Assembly: GCF_038003525.1 (NCBI RefSeq) | Contig: NZ_JBBOPI010000001.1 | Span: forward strand, 2,161,001 to 2,225,000 | Direction: 5' to 3' | Length of the DNA: 64,000 bases | DNA from: Solibacillus sp. FSL H8-0538 | GTDB lineage: Bacteria > Bacillota > Bacilli > Bacillales_A > Planococcaceae | Part shown: piece by piece, positions 24,787 through 33,365 of the stretch | How the letters are laid out: the number at the start of each line of letters is the position of its first letter | Numbering within the stretch: the stretch's first letter is position 1 | Translations under genes and position numbers: made by a program | Notes under the pieces: generated by a model | The model's database searches: none | The model's input: the letters and a program-made list of their open reading frames with translations, nothing else | What the model was told of the DNA's origin: nothing

Positions 24787-26547
24787 ATGCTAATGGTAGA
24801 ATTAACTAATTTCAAACAATACAAAAATGCTACTTTCAATTTTGCTAAACATAACTTAATCTACGGTTCAAATGGATCAGGTAAAACATCAATAATCGAT
24901 GCACTTAATCTTTTTTTCTCACAACAACATAACTTATATGGTAGTTTAATTGCCCAAGCTAATACCCCTAGTGAAATTAACAATTTATTTCAACACTACC
25001 TTTCAAACAAAATAAATGTACATCAAAGCCAACACCAATCACATTTTTCTCAAAAGAAAACAACATTTTCTATTACACTCAACTTCATTGTCAACGAAGA
25101 AAACTATTTTGTGAAAAAAAGTTATCATCCTACTGGGACAATCTCTATCTCTTATAATTTCGAGAGTGATAATTTAAAACATGAAATTATTAAAGAGTTT
25201 TTTGAATACCAATTTATTTATTATAAAAAACCTTCATTGACTAGGACTAGCCATCTAAGTCAGGGAGAAATGGCAATCAATTTTTTAACGAGTTCGCTGC
25301 ATGAACTTGCCAATTTACTGAAACAAAGAGATTCAAGTAAAATGATTGTTGCTTTCGATGAACCGGATAGTAAAATTCATCCCGTTTATTTAGAACCTAT
25401 TTTAAATCAAATAATTTCATTTAATATCATTTCAATTGTTACAACAACTAACGAATTTACATTGGACTATTATATAAAAAACAACTGCAATATTTCTCTT
25501 ACACATAGAACTTATGAAACGAATCAGCAGGTTTCTATAATAGAACAATTTTTTCTCTCTGAAAGCACTTCAATTATGCCCGAACAGATTTACAGTTCTC
25601 CAATATTCCCGAGTATATCCTCTCCGAAAAAGGTCTTAATAGTAGAAGGTAAATTAGAGAAACAATTTTTCGAGGCATTGATTCATGACAAATTGAAGAT
25701 ACATGATGTGGAGATCATATCAATAGATGGGCAAGATAAAGTGTTAAGCGAAGAGGAGTTATCTCCGTTTCTACATGTATTAGGAGCCATGTCTGAGGAA
25801 AACTATTTAATCTATGCTATTTTTGATTTTGATTTAGATGGATTAGACTATGCAAAACAATTTTCCCAAATACTAAATAAAGATCAAATATACTTTTTTA
25901 ACAGAAAAATGCTGGCACATTACATCAATCTCTATGACGAATCTCTAGAAGAACTACAAGCTCTATTTAACACGAACGCCATTTCTACTTATGTCTTAGA
26001 AGATTATTTAAAAAATTCGATAAAAACACCAAGGATTAGAAAACATCCTAAAAGTGCAAAAGTGCTATATGAATTACAAGAAACTCTATCGTTTAAACTT
26101 AAACGCTATCATCTAACAGAAGAAAAATTAACTACTGTATTAAATGAGTTTAGAGAATGGCTCCCTCAACAAATTAATATGGAAACGGAGCTGTATAAAA
26201 ACGTACAGCAACGAAAGTTTAGTCCATTATTTGATGCCAAAAAAATTAACGAATCCAATATAAAGTTATCTGAATATACATCCTTAAAGAAGTTAATCAT
26301 TCAAATTTTCGGTACTGCTCCTAATAAATTTACTCATGAATTATTTAAGTGTCAAAGAAGTTCAGTCCAAATTAAAGAACTTCAAAAATTAAAAGAAAAA
26401 CTAAATATTCCTGATTATGTTATTAAAATAAACCGGACTACAATTGAATATTTGCCACATTATAATTTCTATGAGTTTAATAATTGTTCTAATGACGGTC
26501 TATTATCGAAGGATTTAGAAGACTTATTGGAGATTATAAAAAACTAG
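24787..26547 (+). CDS. OLD-like ATPase-TOPRIM nuclease (putative defence)
   Basis: 586-residue protein joining an ABC/SMC-type ATPase to a C-terminal TOPRIM domain. Walker A YGSNGSGKTS (about 25-34), signature-like HLSQGEMA (about 157-164), Walker B MIVAFDEPDSKIHP (about 191-204) and then TOPRIM motifs VLIVEGKLEKQFFE (about 280-293) and FDFDLDG. This layout matches the OLD/GajA family of DNA nucleases used against phage. No GajB-type helicase or reverse transcriptase is beside it, so it would be a stand-alone class 1 OLD. Base composition is more AT-rich than the neighbours, hinting at transfer. Strong GGGGGG RBS and its own terminator. Confidence 0.83.
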   Translation: MLMVELTNFKQYKNATFNFAKHNLIYGSNGSGKTSIIDALNLFFSQQHNLYGSLIAQANTPSEINNLFQHYLSNKINVHQSQHQSHFSQKKTTFSITLNFIVNEENYFVKKSYHPTGTISISYNFESDNLKHEIIKEFFEYQFIYYKKPSLTRTSHLSQGEMAINFLTSSLHELANLLKQRDSSKMIVAFDEPDSKIHPVYLEPILNQIISFNIISIVTTTNEFTLDYYIKNNCNISLTHRTYETNQQVSIIEQFFLSESTSIMPEQIYSSPIFPSISSPKKVLIVEGKLEKQFFEALIHDKLKIHDVEIISIDGQDKVLSEEELSPFLHVLGAMSEENYLIYAIFDFDLDGLDYAKQFSQILNKDQIYFFNRKMLAHYINLYDESLEELQALFNTNAISTYVLEDYLKNSIKTPRIRKHPKSAKVLYELQETLSFKLKRYHLTEEKLTTVLNEFREWLPQQINMETELYKNVQQRKFSPLFDAKKINESNIKLSEYTSLKKLIIQIFGTAPNKFTHELFKCQRSSVQIKELQKLKEKLNIPDYVIKINRTTIEYLPHYNFYEFNNCSNDGLLSKDLEDLLEIIKN

Positions 26548-26591
26548 TCGCTGTTATTCGAGGCCACTGAAAAATTTGTAAAGTAATTTAA

Positions 26592-26632
26592 CCAGTTCTT
26601 TAACGAGGAATCGTTTAAGAACTGGCTTTTTT
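26592..26632 (+). terminator. terminator after OLD-like gene, part of repeat R3
   Basis: Long hairpin CCAGTTCTT-T-AACGA/TCGTT-T-AAGAACTGG followed by CTTTTTT. Together with the preceding GGCCACTGAAAAA (26562-26574) it resembles the right end of the element at 14624-14847 and the segment at 60624-60690, so the terminator came with or became part of a dispersed repeat. Confidence 0.82.
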
Positions 26633-26723
26633 CTATTAGAAAGACACAACTCGCCCAAAATAGGGCGAGTTGATGTCCTTACTTATGTGGATGGGAAAGG
26701 TATACTTTCTTATCCACTAATAG
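26633..26723 (+). repeat. R1 two-hairpin repeat, copy B
   Basis: Nearly identical to copy A over 85 bp, with perfect 7-bp terminal inverted repeats CTATTAG/CTAATAG. It abuts the terminator of the OLD-like gene and separates it from the convergent murein-peptide operon. Confidence 0.87.
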
Positions 26724-26745
26724 AAGGAACGAATTACACCCTGTT

Positions 26746-27573
26746 TCAACCCGATTCAGTCACAAACAAGCTCCCGACCGCTGTAATCGTTGTTGCTAAA
26801 TCCTGACGGTAATGCGGATGTTGTTCTTTTAGGCTATTAATGCTTACTTCATTGCCGCCAAGGGATGAGTGGACGTATAAATCATCACCGATATACATTG
26901 CTACATGCTCTGGGAAAAATAATAAGTCCCCCTTTTGCATTAGCTCTCGTGAAATCTTCTTTATTGGGAAACCATCAACAATGCTCGCGTCTCGGTAAAT
27001 GAGGACTCCGTTTAACATATATGCCATTGAACAAAGGCCTGAGCAGTCAATGCCAAGTGGTGACTTACCTCCCCAACGATATGGCGTGGCTAAATAGCTA
27101 AGCGCTGTTTGTACAACGTTTTCTCGTAGCTCGTGTTCGGACAGGCTGTTTTCGGCAATCCTTTTTTGAAGCCATTTACTGCGTGCATAGCCTAGTTCAC
27201 CTGTCGCTAACTGAACGGTTGCCCACTCTGGATCCAGCTCCTCGTTACGTATGTATCGTACAGTTGAGCCTTTTACAAGTGTTATTAGCTTCGTACTTTG
27301 AATAAGTGGCTCCAGTAAAATATCGGCAAATCCTTGGCTAATGACATACGTTGCTTCCTCCTGCCAAATGCTCGTGTTCATATCATCAATGAGGAAATTG
27401 CTTTTCTGACAGTAACCTTCATAGCGATACGTTGTTTTTACGCGCACCCATTCGTCATCAACGTTTTCAAGTATTTGCACGGGCATGCCGTACAGTATCT
27501 CATCTGCCAGCTCAGACATGACATTGGGTTGCGAATATAAATTGACTATCATTGTTGTCGCAATTGCATTCAT
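26746..27573 (-). CDS. ykfC: NlpC/P60 gamma-D-glutamyl-diamino acid endopeptidase (YkfC-like)
   Basis: Cys peptidase that removes L-Ala-D-Glu from free murein peptides (dipeptidyl-peptidase VI/YkfC family). It has 275 residues: two SH3b-like N-terminal regions (about 5-60 and 75-135) and a C-terminal NlpC/P60 domain with catalytic Cys in GIDCSGLC, and His in FPEHVAMYIG and LYVHSS. There is no signal peptide, consistent with a cytoplasmic role on imported peptides. Last gene of the operon; overlaps the previous gene by 4 bp. Confidence 0.92.
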   Translation of the reverse strand: MNAIATTMIVNLYSQPNVMSELADEILYGMPVQILENVDDEWVRVKTTYRYEGYCQKSNFLIDDMNTSIWQEEATYVISQGFADILLEPLIQSTKLITLVKGSTVRYIRNEELDPEWATVQLATGELGYARSKWLQKRIAENSLSEHELRENVVQTALSYLATPYRWGGKSPLGIDCSGLCSMAYMLNGVLIYRDASIVDGFPIKKISRELMQKGDLLFFPEHVAMYIGDDLYVHSSLGGNEVSINSLKEQHPHYRQDLATTITAVGSLFVTESG

Positions 27574-28355
27574 ATAAATCTCTCCTCATTTCCTACTAGA
27601 TGCGTATAAACAACTTTCGAAATGCGGCCGATTAGTAGCCTTGCATCGTCATTATTTGTAACCTCTGTGACAAAAACACCGATAATATAATCTTGCGTGT
27701 CACTATAGACAATCCCTACATCATGGTCAACCGTATCAAGACCACCTGTTTTATGTGCGATTTTTACATTTCCCACCAAATAACGCTTAAGCTTTTCATG
27801 ATCTCGTTGGCGGCTCAAAATTTCAATCGCTAGTATACTAAAGGGCTGCGTTAATACGTCCTTCCGATAAATACGGGTAAAAAGATGTGCCATATCACGT
27901 GCAGTCGTAACATTGTCAAAGCCGTTCTTTAATCGTTCAAAGTCCATCATTTTACGCTGCAGTCGTGTTTTTGTAAGACCAATTTTCCGGAAATAATCAT
28001 TGAGCGCCTCCATGCCGATATAATCAATCAGGACATTCGTAGCAGTATTATCGCTCGTAATAATCATCCATACTAATAGCTCATACAGTGCACTTTTTTC
28101 TTGGTACTGCTCCGTTAATACACTGAAGTCAACACGGTTCTCTGGATTGATTGCTATGACTTGATTGAGCGATTCATGGTTACGTTCTACATGATCTAGT
28201 ACTGCAAGCAAAATCGGCACTTTTATCAGGCTCGCACTTGAGAATACCTCATCAAAACACTCACTGAAGATATAGTCATCTGCATTTGCTTCTTTTACAA
28301 TTACATGCACCTTGTACGGTACTTCCTGTAGCATTCGCTGAATGGATTGCTTCAT
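27570..28355 (-). CDS. class A beta-lactamase-like serine hydrolase
   Basis: 261 residues with all three marks of the penicillin-recognising fold: SLIK (SxxK, about residue 42), SDN in ITSDNTATN, and KTG in AHKTGGLDTVDHDVG. It has no signal peptide or lipobox, so unlike true beta-lactamases it appears cytoplasmic. Placed between the LD-carboxypeptidase and the NlpC/P60 genes with tight or overlapping spacing, it more likely acts on D-amino-acid peptides from murein than on antibiotics (inference). Confidence 0.85.
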   Translation of the reverse strand: MKQSIQRMLQEVPYKVHVIVKEANADDYIFSECFDEVFSSASLIKVPILLAVLDHVERNHESLNQVIAINPENRVDFSVLTEQYQEKSALYELLVWMIITSDNTATNVLIDYIGMEALNDYFRKIGLTKTRLQRKMMDFERLKNGFDNVTTARDMAHLFTRIYRKDVLTQPFSILAIEILSRQRDHEKLKRYLVGNVKIAHKTGGLDTVDHDVGIVYSDTQDYIIGVFVTEVTNNDDARLLIGRISKVVYTHLVGNEERFI

Positions 28356-28365
28356 CTTACGTCAC

Positions 28366-29298
28366 CTACTCAACAACTGTAATCGTCTGTGTTTCTGTGG
28401 TAAACGTAATTGTTTTCCCTAATGGAAGCGACATTGTTGGTAAGCAATGTCCACAGGCAATATCCATTAAAATGGGTTTATTTAGCGGCACTAAAATTTC
28501 ATTAAAAATAGTTGCTAATGGCAAGCTACGTTCAGGATGGTCAGGATTTACTGGTCCACAGTTTGTCCAAGCCCCTAATAAAAAGCCCGCTGCGTCATCA
28601 AGCTTGCCCGCTAGCTGAAGCTGTGTCAACATTCGATCTACACGCTGTTCATTTTCATCAATATCTTCTAAAAATAATATTTTTCCCTTTGTATCGATTT
28701 CATACGGTGTACCAAGGGATGCTGCCACTAATGTTAAATTCCCACCAACTAGCTGACCTGTTGCCGTGCCTGATACTAGCGTGGTCATAGGCTGGCCTGG
28801 TGGATTTTCTAGGCGATATCCGTTCCAGTCAGTCCCCGTGACACTGTTGATAAAGTAATCCCAAGTATAGTCATCCATTTTTGGACTAATAAATTCCGTT
28901 GAAGGCATCGGCGTATGGTATGTGACGAATTCGCATTTTTGATTAAAGACGATATGTAGTGCCGTGACATCGCTATAGCCTACAAAAACTTTCGAATTCG
29001 CTTTGATCATCTCGTAATCAAGGCGTGCTAGGATTTTTGTCGCACCGTAGCCACCACGGATACAGAAAATGCCGTCAATAGTAGGATCACTAAACATTTG
29101 ATTAATTTCCTGTGCACGCAGCTCATCTGAACCGCCTAAGTAACCATGTCTGACGCGACACGTTTCACCTACGACAACGTTAAAACCAAGCTTCTCAACA
29201 CTTTCAATCGCCTTTTGTAAATTTTCTGGTGGCGTTGCGCCGGAAGCACTAATGAGACCAATTGTATCGCCTTTTTTCAATGCTTTTGGTGTAATCAT
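28366..29298 (-). CDS. ykfA: LD-carboxypeptidase, S66 family (YkfA-like)
   Basis: Serine peptidase of 310 residues that trims the terminal D-Ala from murein tetrapeptides. Visible motifs are IRGGYGATKILARLDY, the nucleophile region VGYSDVTALH, the Glu in FLEDIDENEQRVDRML and the His in ACGHCLPTMSLPLG, completing the Ser-Glu-His triad. Cytoplasmic, no signal peptide. It follows the second ABC ATPase gene by 3 bp and is clearly part of the operon. Confidence 0.93.
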   Translation of the reverse strand: MITPKALKKGDTIGLISASGATPPENLQKAIESVEKLGFNVVVGETCRVRHGYLGGSDELRAQEINQMFSDPTIDGIFCIRGGYGATKILARLDYEMIKANSKVFVGYSDVTALHIVFNQKCEFVTYHTPMPSTEFISPKMDDYTWDYFINSVTGTDWNGYRLENPPGQPMTTLVSGTATGQLVGGNLTLVAASLGTPYEIDTKGKILFLEDIDENEQRVDRMLTQLQLAGKLDDAAGFLLGAWTNCGPVNPDHPERSLPLATIFNEILVPLNKPILMDIACGHCLPTMSLPLGKTITFTTETQTITVVE

Positions 29299-29301
29299 CT
29301 G

Positions 29302-30243
29302 TTATACCCCCATTTTGGATGTGTTTCGGTAGCGTGTAATTTCCTCTTCGTTTGCCAGAACGAAGTGCCCTTTCTCAATTTCGACAAACGATGGTGGATT
29401 TTCTTCGTAGTTATGCTGCGTTGGATCATAAATTTCGACTACTTTTTTACGCTCTTTGTACGGATTTGGCTCTGGTACAGCGGTTAATAATGTCCGTGTA
29501 TAGGGATGAATTGGGTTGGAGAATAGTTTTTCCGTCTCCGCTAACTCCACAATATTTCCCTTATAAATAACCGCAGTCCGATCAGTAATAAAGCGGACAA
29601 TCGATAAGTCATGCGCGATAAATAAATAAGTTAAGTTGTTTTTCTCCTGTAAGTTTGACAGTAAGTTTAATACTTGCGCACGGATGGAAACATCGAGTGC
29701 TGAAATCGGTTCGTCCGCAATAATGAACTCAGGTTCCATTACTAATGCACGGGCAATCCCAATTCGTTGGCGCTGTCCTCCTGAGAACTCATGTGGGAAA
29801 CGGCTTGCAAACTCTGGTAGTAGCCCTACCTCTAGCAATGCTTGACGAACCTTTTGTTGGCGATCTTGCTCGCTTGTAAAGTTTTTTGTATTCACGAGAC
29901 CTTCTGAAATAATATAGTCAACTTTGGCACGTTCGTTTAGCGAGGCTACAGGGTCCTGAAAAATCATCTGGATTTTCTGCGTAATTTCGCGGTCCCAGTC
30001 CTTTGAGATTTTTCCATTAATCGGCTTGCCGTGGTACAAAATTTGACCATCTGTTACATCATTGATGCGCATAATCGCACGCCCAATCGTTGTTTTCCCT
30101 GATCCGGATTCGCCAACTAATCCAAATGTTTCGCCTTTAAAAATCTCAAAGCTGACATCATCTATAGCTATGAATTTGTTTTTTCCTTTACCAAAGACAA
30201 CCTTTAAGTTTTTCACTTCGACTAATACTTCTCTATTGCTCAT
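29302..30243 (-). CDS. dipeptide/oligopeptide ABC transporter ATPase (DppF/YkfD-like)
   Basis: ATP-binding subunit of about 313 residues. Walker [10 protein letters not shown], signature [16 protein letters not shown], Walker [15 protein letters not shown] and a C-terminal oligopeptide-transporter extension ([16 protein letters not shown]). I placed the start at ATG 30243 ([12 protein letters not shown]) with AAGGGAG ahead; this overlaps the preceding ATPase gene by 11 bp. Partner of the DppD-like ATPase in the same operon. Confidence 0.93.
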   Translation of the reverse strand: MSNREVLVEVKNLKVVFGKGKNKFIAIDDVSFEIFKGETFGLVGESGSGKTTIGRAIMRINDVTDGQILYHGKPINGKISKDWDREITQKIQMIFQDPVASLNERAKVDYIISEGLVNTKNFTSEQDRQQKVRQALLEVGLLPEFASRFPHEFSGGQRQRIGIARALVMEPEFIIADEPISALDVSIRAQVLNLLSNLQEKNNLTYLFIAHDLSIVRFITDRTAVIYKGNIVELAETEKLFSNPIHPYTRTLLTAVPEPNPYKERKKVVEIYDPTQHNYEENPPSFVEIEKGHFVLANEEEITRYRNTSKMGV

Positions 30244-31294
30244 TGGCGTATCGTCTCCCTTCTTCAAAAAATGCTTGTAACGCTTCAGGAGGTTCTACTT
30301 TTGGTGCATGTGGATCGAGTAGCCATGTTCGTGCAAAGTGCGTGTCGCTCACTTTAAAGAATGGCGGACGCTGCTCGAAGTCAATTTTCAGCGCGTATTG
30401 ATTACGCGGTGCGAATGCATCCCCTTTTATTTGCTTGAACAGGTTAGGGGGCGTTCCTTTAATTGAATAAAGTTGTTCTCCTTTCGTCCCCAGCTGTGGT
30501 AGCGAAGAAATAAGTGCCCAAGTATACGGATGCTTGCCGTTGAAAAACACCTCATGCGTTTGGCCAACTTCAATAATATCTCCTGCGTACATGACAGCAA
30601 TACGGTCAGCTACTTTCGCCACAACGCCTAAGTCATGCGTAATATAAATGGTTGTTAAGCCATACTTTTTCTGAAGGTTTGTGAGTAGCTGCAAAATCTG
30701 CGCCTGAATTGTTACATCGAGTGCCGTTGTTGGCTCGTCACAAATTAACACTTTTGGGTTACACGCAATGGCAATCGCAATTACAATCCGCTGGCGCATC
30801 CCACCTGAAAATTCGTGCGGGAATTGCTTATAGCGTTTTTCCACATCATATATTCCAACGTCTTTCAGTAATTTAAGTGTTTCCTCGTACGCCGCTTTTC
30901 CCGTTAAGCCTTGGTGCAGGACAACACTTTCCTCGATTTGCTTGCCCACTGTTTTTAGCGGGTTTAATGATGTCATTGGATCCTGTGTGACCATCGCCAC
31001 CTCTTTGCCGCGAATCTTCAACCAATCTTTCTCTGTTGTAAACTGCGCTAAATCATAATCGCTGTACAAAATCTGCCCGTGATCGATATAGCCGTTTTTA
31101 TCTAGCAAGCCCATAATCGATTTCACGAGGACGGATTTCCCCGATCCAGATTCACCTACAATTGCAAGACTTTCGCCTTTATAAAGATCCAGAGAAATAT
31201 CACGAATCGCCGTTAGGACCTGGCCACGTAGTTTGAATTTAATAACTAAATTTTGAATGGATAAAATTCGTTCATTTGTAAGTTTGTCTCCCAC
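30233..31294 (-). CDS. dipeptide/oligopeptide ABC transporter ATPase (DppD-like)
   Basis: ATP-binding subunit, 353 residues. Walker [10 protein letters not shown], signature [16 protein letters not shown], Walker [15 protein letters not shown], and the C-terminal extension [17 protein letters not shown] typical of the Dpp/Opp family. GTG start at 31294 follows GAGGGGG by 6 nt. Pairs with the second ATPase to power the two permeases. Confidence 0.93.
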   Translation of the reverse strand: MGDKLTNERILSIQNLVIKFKLRGQVLTAIRDISLDLYKGESLAIVGESGSGKSVLVKSIMGLLDKNGYIDHGQILYSDYDLAQFTTEKDWLKIRGKEVAMVTQDPMTSLNPLKTVGKQIEESVVLHQGLTGKAAYEETLKLLKDVGIYDVEKRYKQFPHEFSGGMRQRIVIAIAIACNPKVLICDEPTTALDVTIQAQILQLLTNLQKKYGLTTIYITHDLGVVAKVADRIAVMYAGDIIEVGQTHEVFFNGKHPYTWALISSLPQLGTKGEQLYSIKGTPPNLFKQIKGDAFAPRNQYALKIDFEQRPPFFKVSDTHFARTWLLDPHAPKVEPPEALQAFFEEGRRYANEQ

Positions 31295-31306
31295 CGTAAT
31301 CCCCCT

Positions 31307-32281
31307 CTACACATGATTTTTTGGATCTGCTGCATCCGCAAATGAGTTCCCAATTATATAGAAAGCAATTGTAATTACACTCAATACAATACTTGGGAAA
31401 ATGAGCTGATAGCGTAAATCAGGTGACATCATGAGTACACGGCCTTCGTTAATTAGGTTCCCTAATGAAGGTTCACTAATTGGTAGTCCTAAACCGATAT
31501 ACGTTAAAAAAACTTCTGCGCCAATCGCAAATGGAATAGCTAAGCTCATACGCAGCATAATGACGGAAATTAAGTATGGTAATAAGTTTTTAATAATAAT
31601 ACGATAGCCTGGTGTCCCTAGACATTTTGAAGCTAAGTTATATTCGCGGTCACGCAAAATAACGATTTGATTTCGAATAAACCGCGCCATCTCCACCCAG
31701 CCTGTAATACACATGGCAATAATGATGGTCGAAATACTAGGACGTAAAATATACGACATTAAAATGAGCACAATCGTTGTCGGGATATTATCCACAATGT
31801 TATATAGCTGGGTAATCGGCATTTCAAGTTTACGCGAAAAGCCCCACAGCGCACCGATTGTAATCCCAACGACTGCCTCAACTAATGCCACCGCAAAGCC
31901 AATAAATAATGATGTCCGCGTCCCTGCCCAAATACGTGACCATAAATCTTGGCCAATTGAGTTCGTACCAAACCAAAATTCGGAGTTCGGTGTGATGTTT
32001 CGTGCCTGTGAACCAGTCTGCTCATCGATATAAATTTCTGTGGGCGACTTCTGCAAAGGGAAGTACGGCTGAAGAATCGTAAAAGCCACAATAATAAACA
32101 CGACAACTAGCAAAAAGACTGCCAGACGATTTTTCAAAAACGATTTCCATGTTGAACGCCAATACGAGTAATTAGAATAGGCTGTTTCTTCGGCTTTATT
32201 GTCATCCGTTACTGCAAACTGAAACAGCTCTTCGGTCGATTTTTCAGAGATGTTCGTAATTTCTTCTCTATAGATGCCCAT
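31307..32281 (-). CDS. dipeptide/oligopeptide ABC permease (DppC/OppC-like)
   Basis: Inner-membrane permease of 324 residues with about six helices. The N-terminal cytoplasmic tail is followed by SFLKNRLAVFLLVVVFIIVAF, and the coupling EAA-like loop lies in EYNLASKCLGTPGYRIIIKNLLPY. Shares one base with the upstream permease gene stop, implying translational coupling. Confidence 0.93.
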   Translation of the reverse strand: MGIYREEITNISEKSTEELFQFAVTDDNKAEETAYSNYSYWRSTWKSFLKNRLAVFLLVVVFIIVAFTILQPYFPLQKSPTEIYIDEQTGSQARNITPNSEFWFGTNSIGQDLWSRIWAGTRTSLFIGFAVALVEAVVGITIGALWGFSRKLEMPITQLYNIVDNIPTTIVLILMSYILRPSISTIIIAMCITGWVEMARFIRNQIVILRDREYNLASKCLGTPGYRIIIKNLLPYLISVIMLRMSLAIPFAIGAEVFLTYIGLGLPISEPSLGNLINEGRVLMMSPDLRYQLIFPSIVLSVITIAFYIIGNSFADAADPKNHV

Positions 32282-33225
32282 TAGCGTACACTCTCCCCTT
32301 TACCTAACTTAATACGTGGATCAACAAGTGCCATCGCAATATCGCCTAAAATCAGACCGATAATTCCAAGTGATGAAAAGACAAGTACTAGACCTTGTAC
32401 AACTGTGTTATCCTGACGCTGAATTGCATCAACTAGTAAGCCCCCCATCCCTGGAATGGAATACAAGGATTCAATGTAGATGGATCCTGTGATGGTAAAA
32501 AGAATCGTTGCTGGTAAGTATTGCGCCATAGGAATAAACGCGTTGCGCAGCACATGGCTGAACATTAATGTACGTTCCTTTACCCCTTTTGCGCGTGCTA
32601 GCTTAATATAGTCTTTGTTTAACTCATCGACCATATAGCGCCTCATCCACATTGCATACGACGCAATCGGTGCTAATGCCATCGAAATAAGCGGTAACAT
32701 CCAGCTGATTGGATTGTACTCATCAAATAGCATCGGCAAATGGAAGATATCCGTAATATACATTTGAATGACTAAGTAATAGACCGCTGCAGGTACGGCA
32801 ACGATGAAGACAATATAACCTGTCCCTAATCGATCGAGCCAACGCCCCTTCAGATGCGCCATCATAATTCCTAGTGGTACACCGATAATCAGTGACAGAG
32901 CAACTGCGCCTAATCCGAATAGCAATGAATACATAATTTTATCCCCGATAATTGTGACAACTGGCACATCTGTACGGTATGTAACAGACTTTCCTAAATC
33001 CCCTTGCAATAAATTCCCGTAAAAATTCCCCAACTGTACAAGTATCGGGTCACGCAGACCTAAATTCGTTAAATACACTTCCTGTTGCTCTGGTGACATT
33101 TTCTCCGCAGCTGCACCTAAGTACCCTTCTTCAGGCATTAAACGCAGTAATGAGAAAACAATTGTGATAATGATAAAAAGTGTTAACACTGACTGCAACA
33201 ATCGTTTTCCTATGTACCACAACAT
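32281..33225 (-). CDS. dipeptide/oligopeptide ABC permease (DppB/OppB-like)
   Basis: Permease of 314 residues with six helices. N-terminal WYIGKRLLQSVLTLFIIITIVFSLLRLMP is the OppB pattern and the cytoplasmic coupling loop is DYIKLARAKGVKERTLMFSHVLRNAFIP. First transport gene after the binding protein; a hairpin at 33265-33303 separates them. Confidence 0.94.
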   Translation of the reverse strand: MLWYIGKRLLQSVLTLFIIITIVFSLLRLMPEEGYLGAAAEKMSPEQQEVYLTNLGLRDPILVQLGNFYGNLLQGDLGKSVTYRTDVPVVTIIGDKIMYSLLFGLGAVALSLIIGVPLGIMMAHLKGRWLDRLGTGYIVFIVAVPAAVYYLVIQMYITDIFHLPMLFDEYNPISWMLPLISMALAPIASYAMWMRRYMVDELNKDYIKLARAKGVKERTLMFSHVLRNAFIPMAQYLPATILFTITGSIYIESLYSIPGMGGLLVDAIQRQDNTVVQGLVLVFSSLGIIGLILGDIAMALVDPRIKLGKGESVR

Positions 33226-33264
33226 AATTTAAACCTCCTTACTATTTAGAGAATAAGAAAGAAT

Positions 33265-33303
33265 GAAGGAGATGCCGAATACTAGGTTTCGGTCATCTCC
33301 TTC
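33265..33303 (-). terminator. intercistronic hairpin between binding protein and permease genes
   Basis: GAAGGAGATG/CATCTCCTTC arms with inner CCGAA/TTCGG pairing and no long T-run. Such stem-loops after a binding-protein gene usually stabilise the upstream mRNA or act as partial terminators so that the binding protein is made in excess. Confidence 0.7.
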
Positions 33304-33365
33304 GTAACGAATAATCATAACGAGTAGTTATTTAATTAGCACTTGGCCATGTTCTTTCCTTGTTC

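Noticed and set aside
24787-26547. Complete Gabija system
   Set aside because: The ATPase-TOPRIM gene resembles GajA, but no UvrD-like GajB gene is adjacent.
27570-28355. Beta-lactamase-like gene as an antibiotic-resistance gene
   Set aside because: No signal peptide and embedded in a cytoplasmic peptide-salvage operon; motif match alone is not enough.
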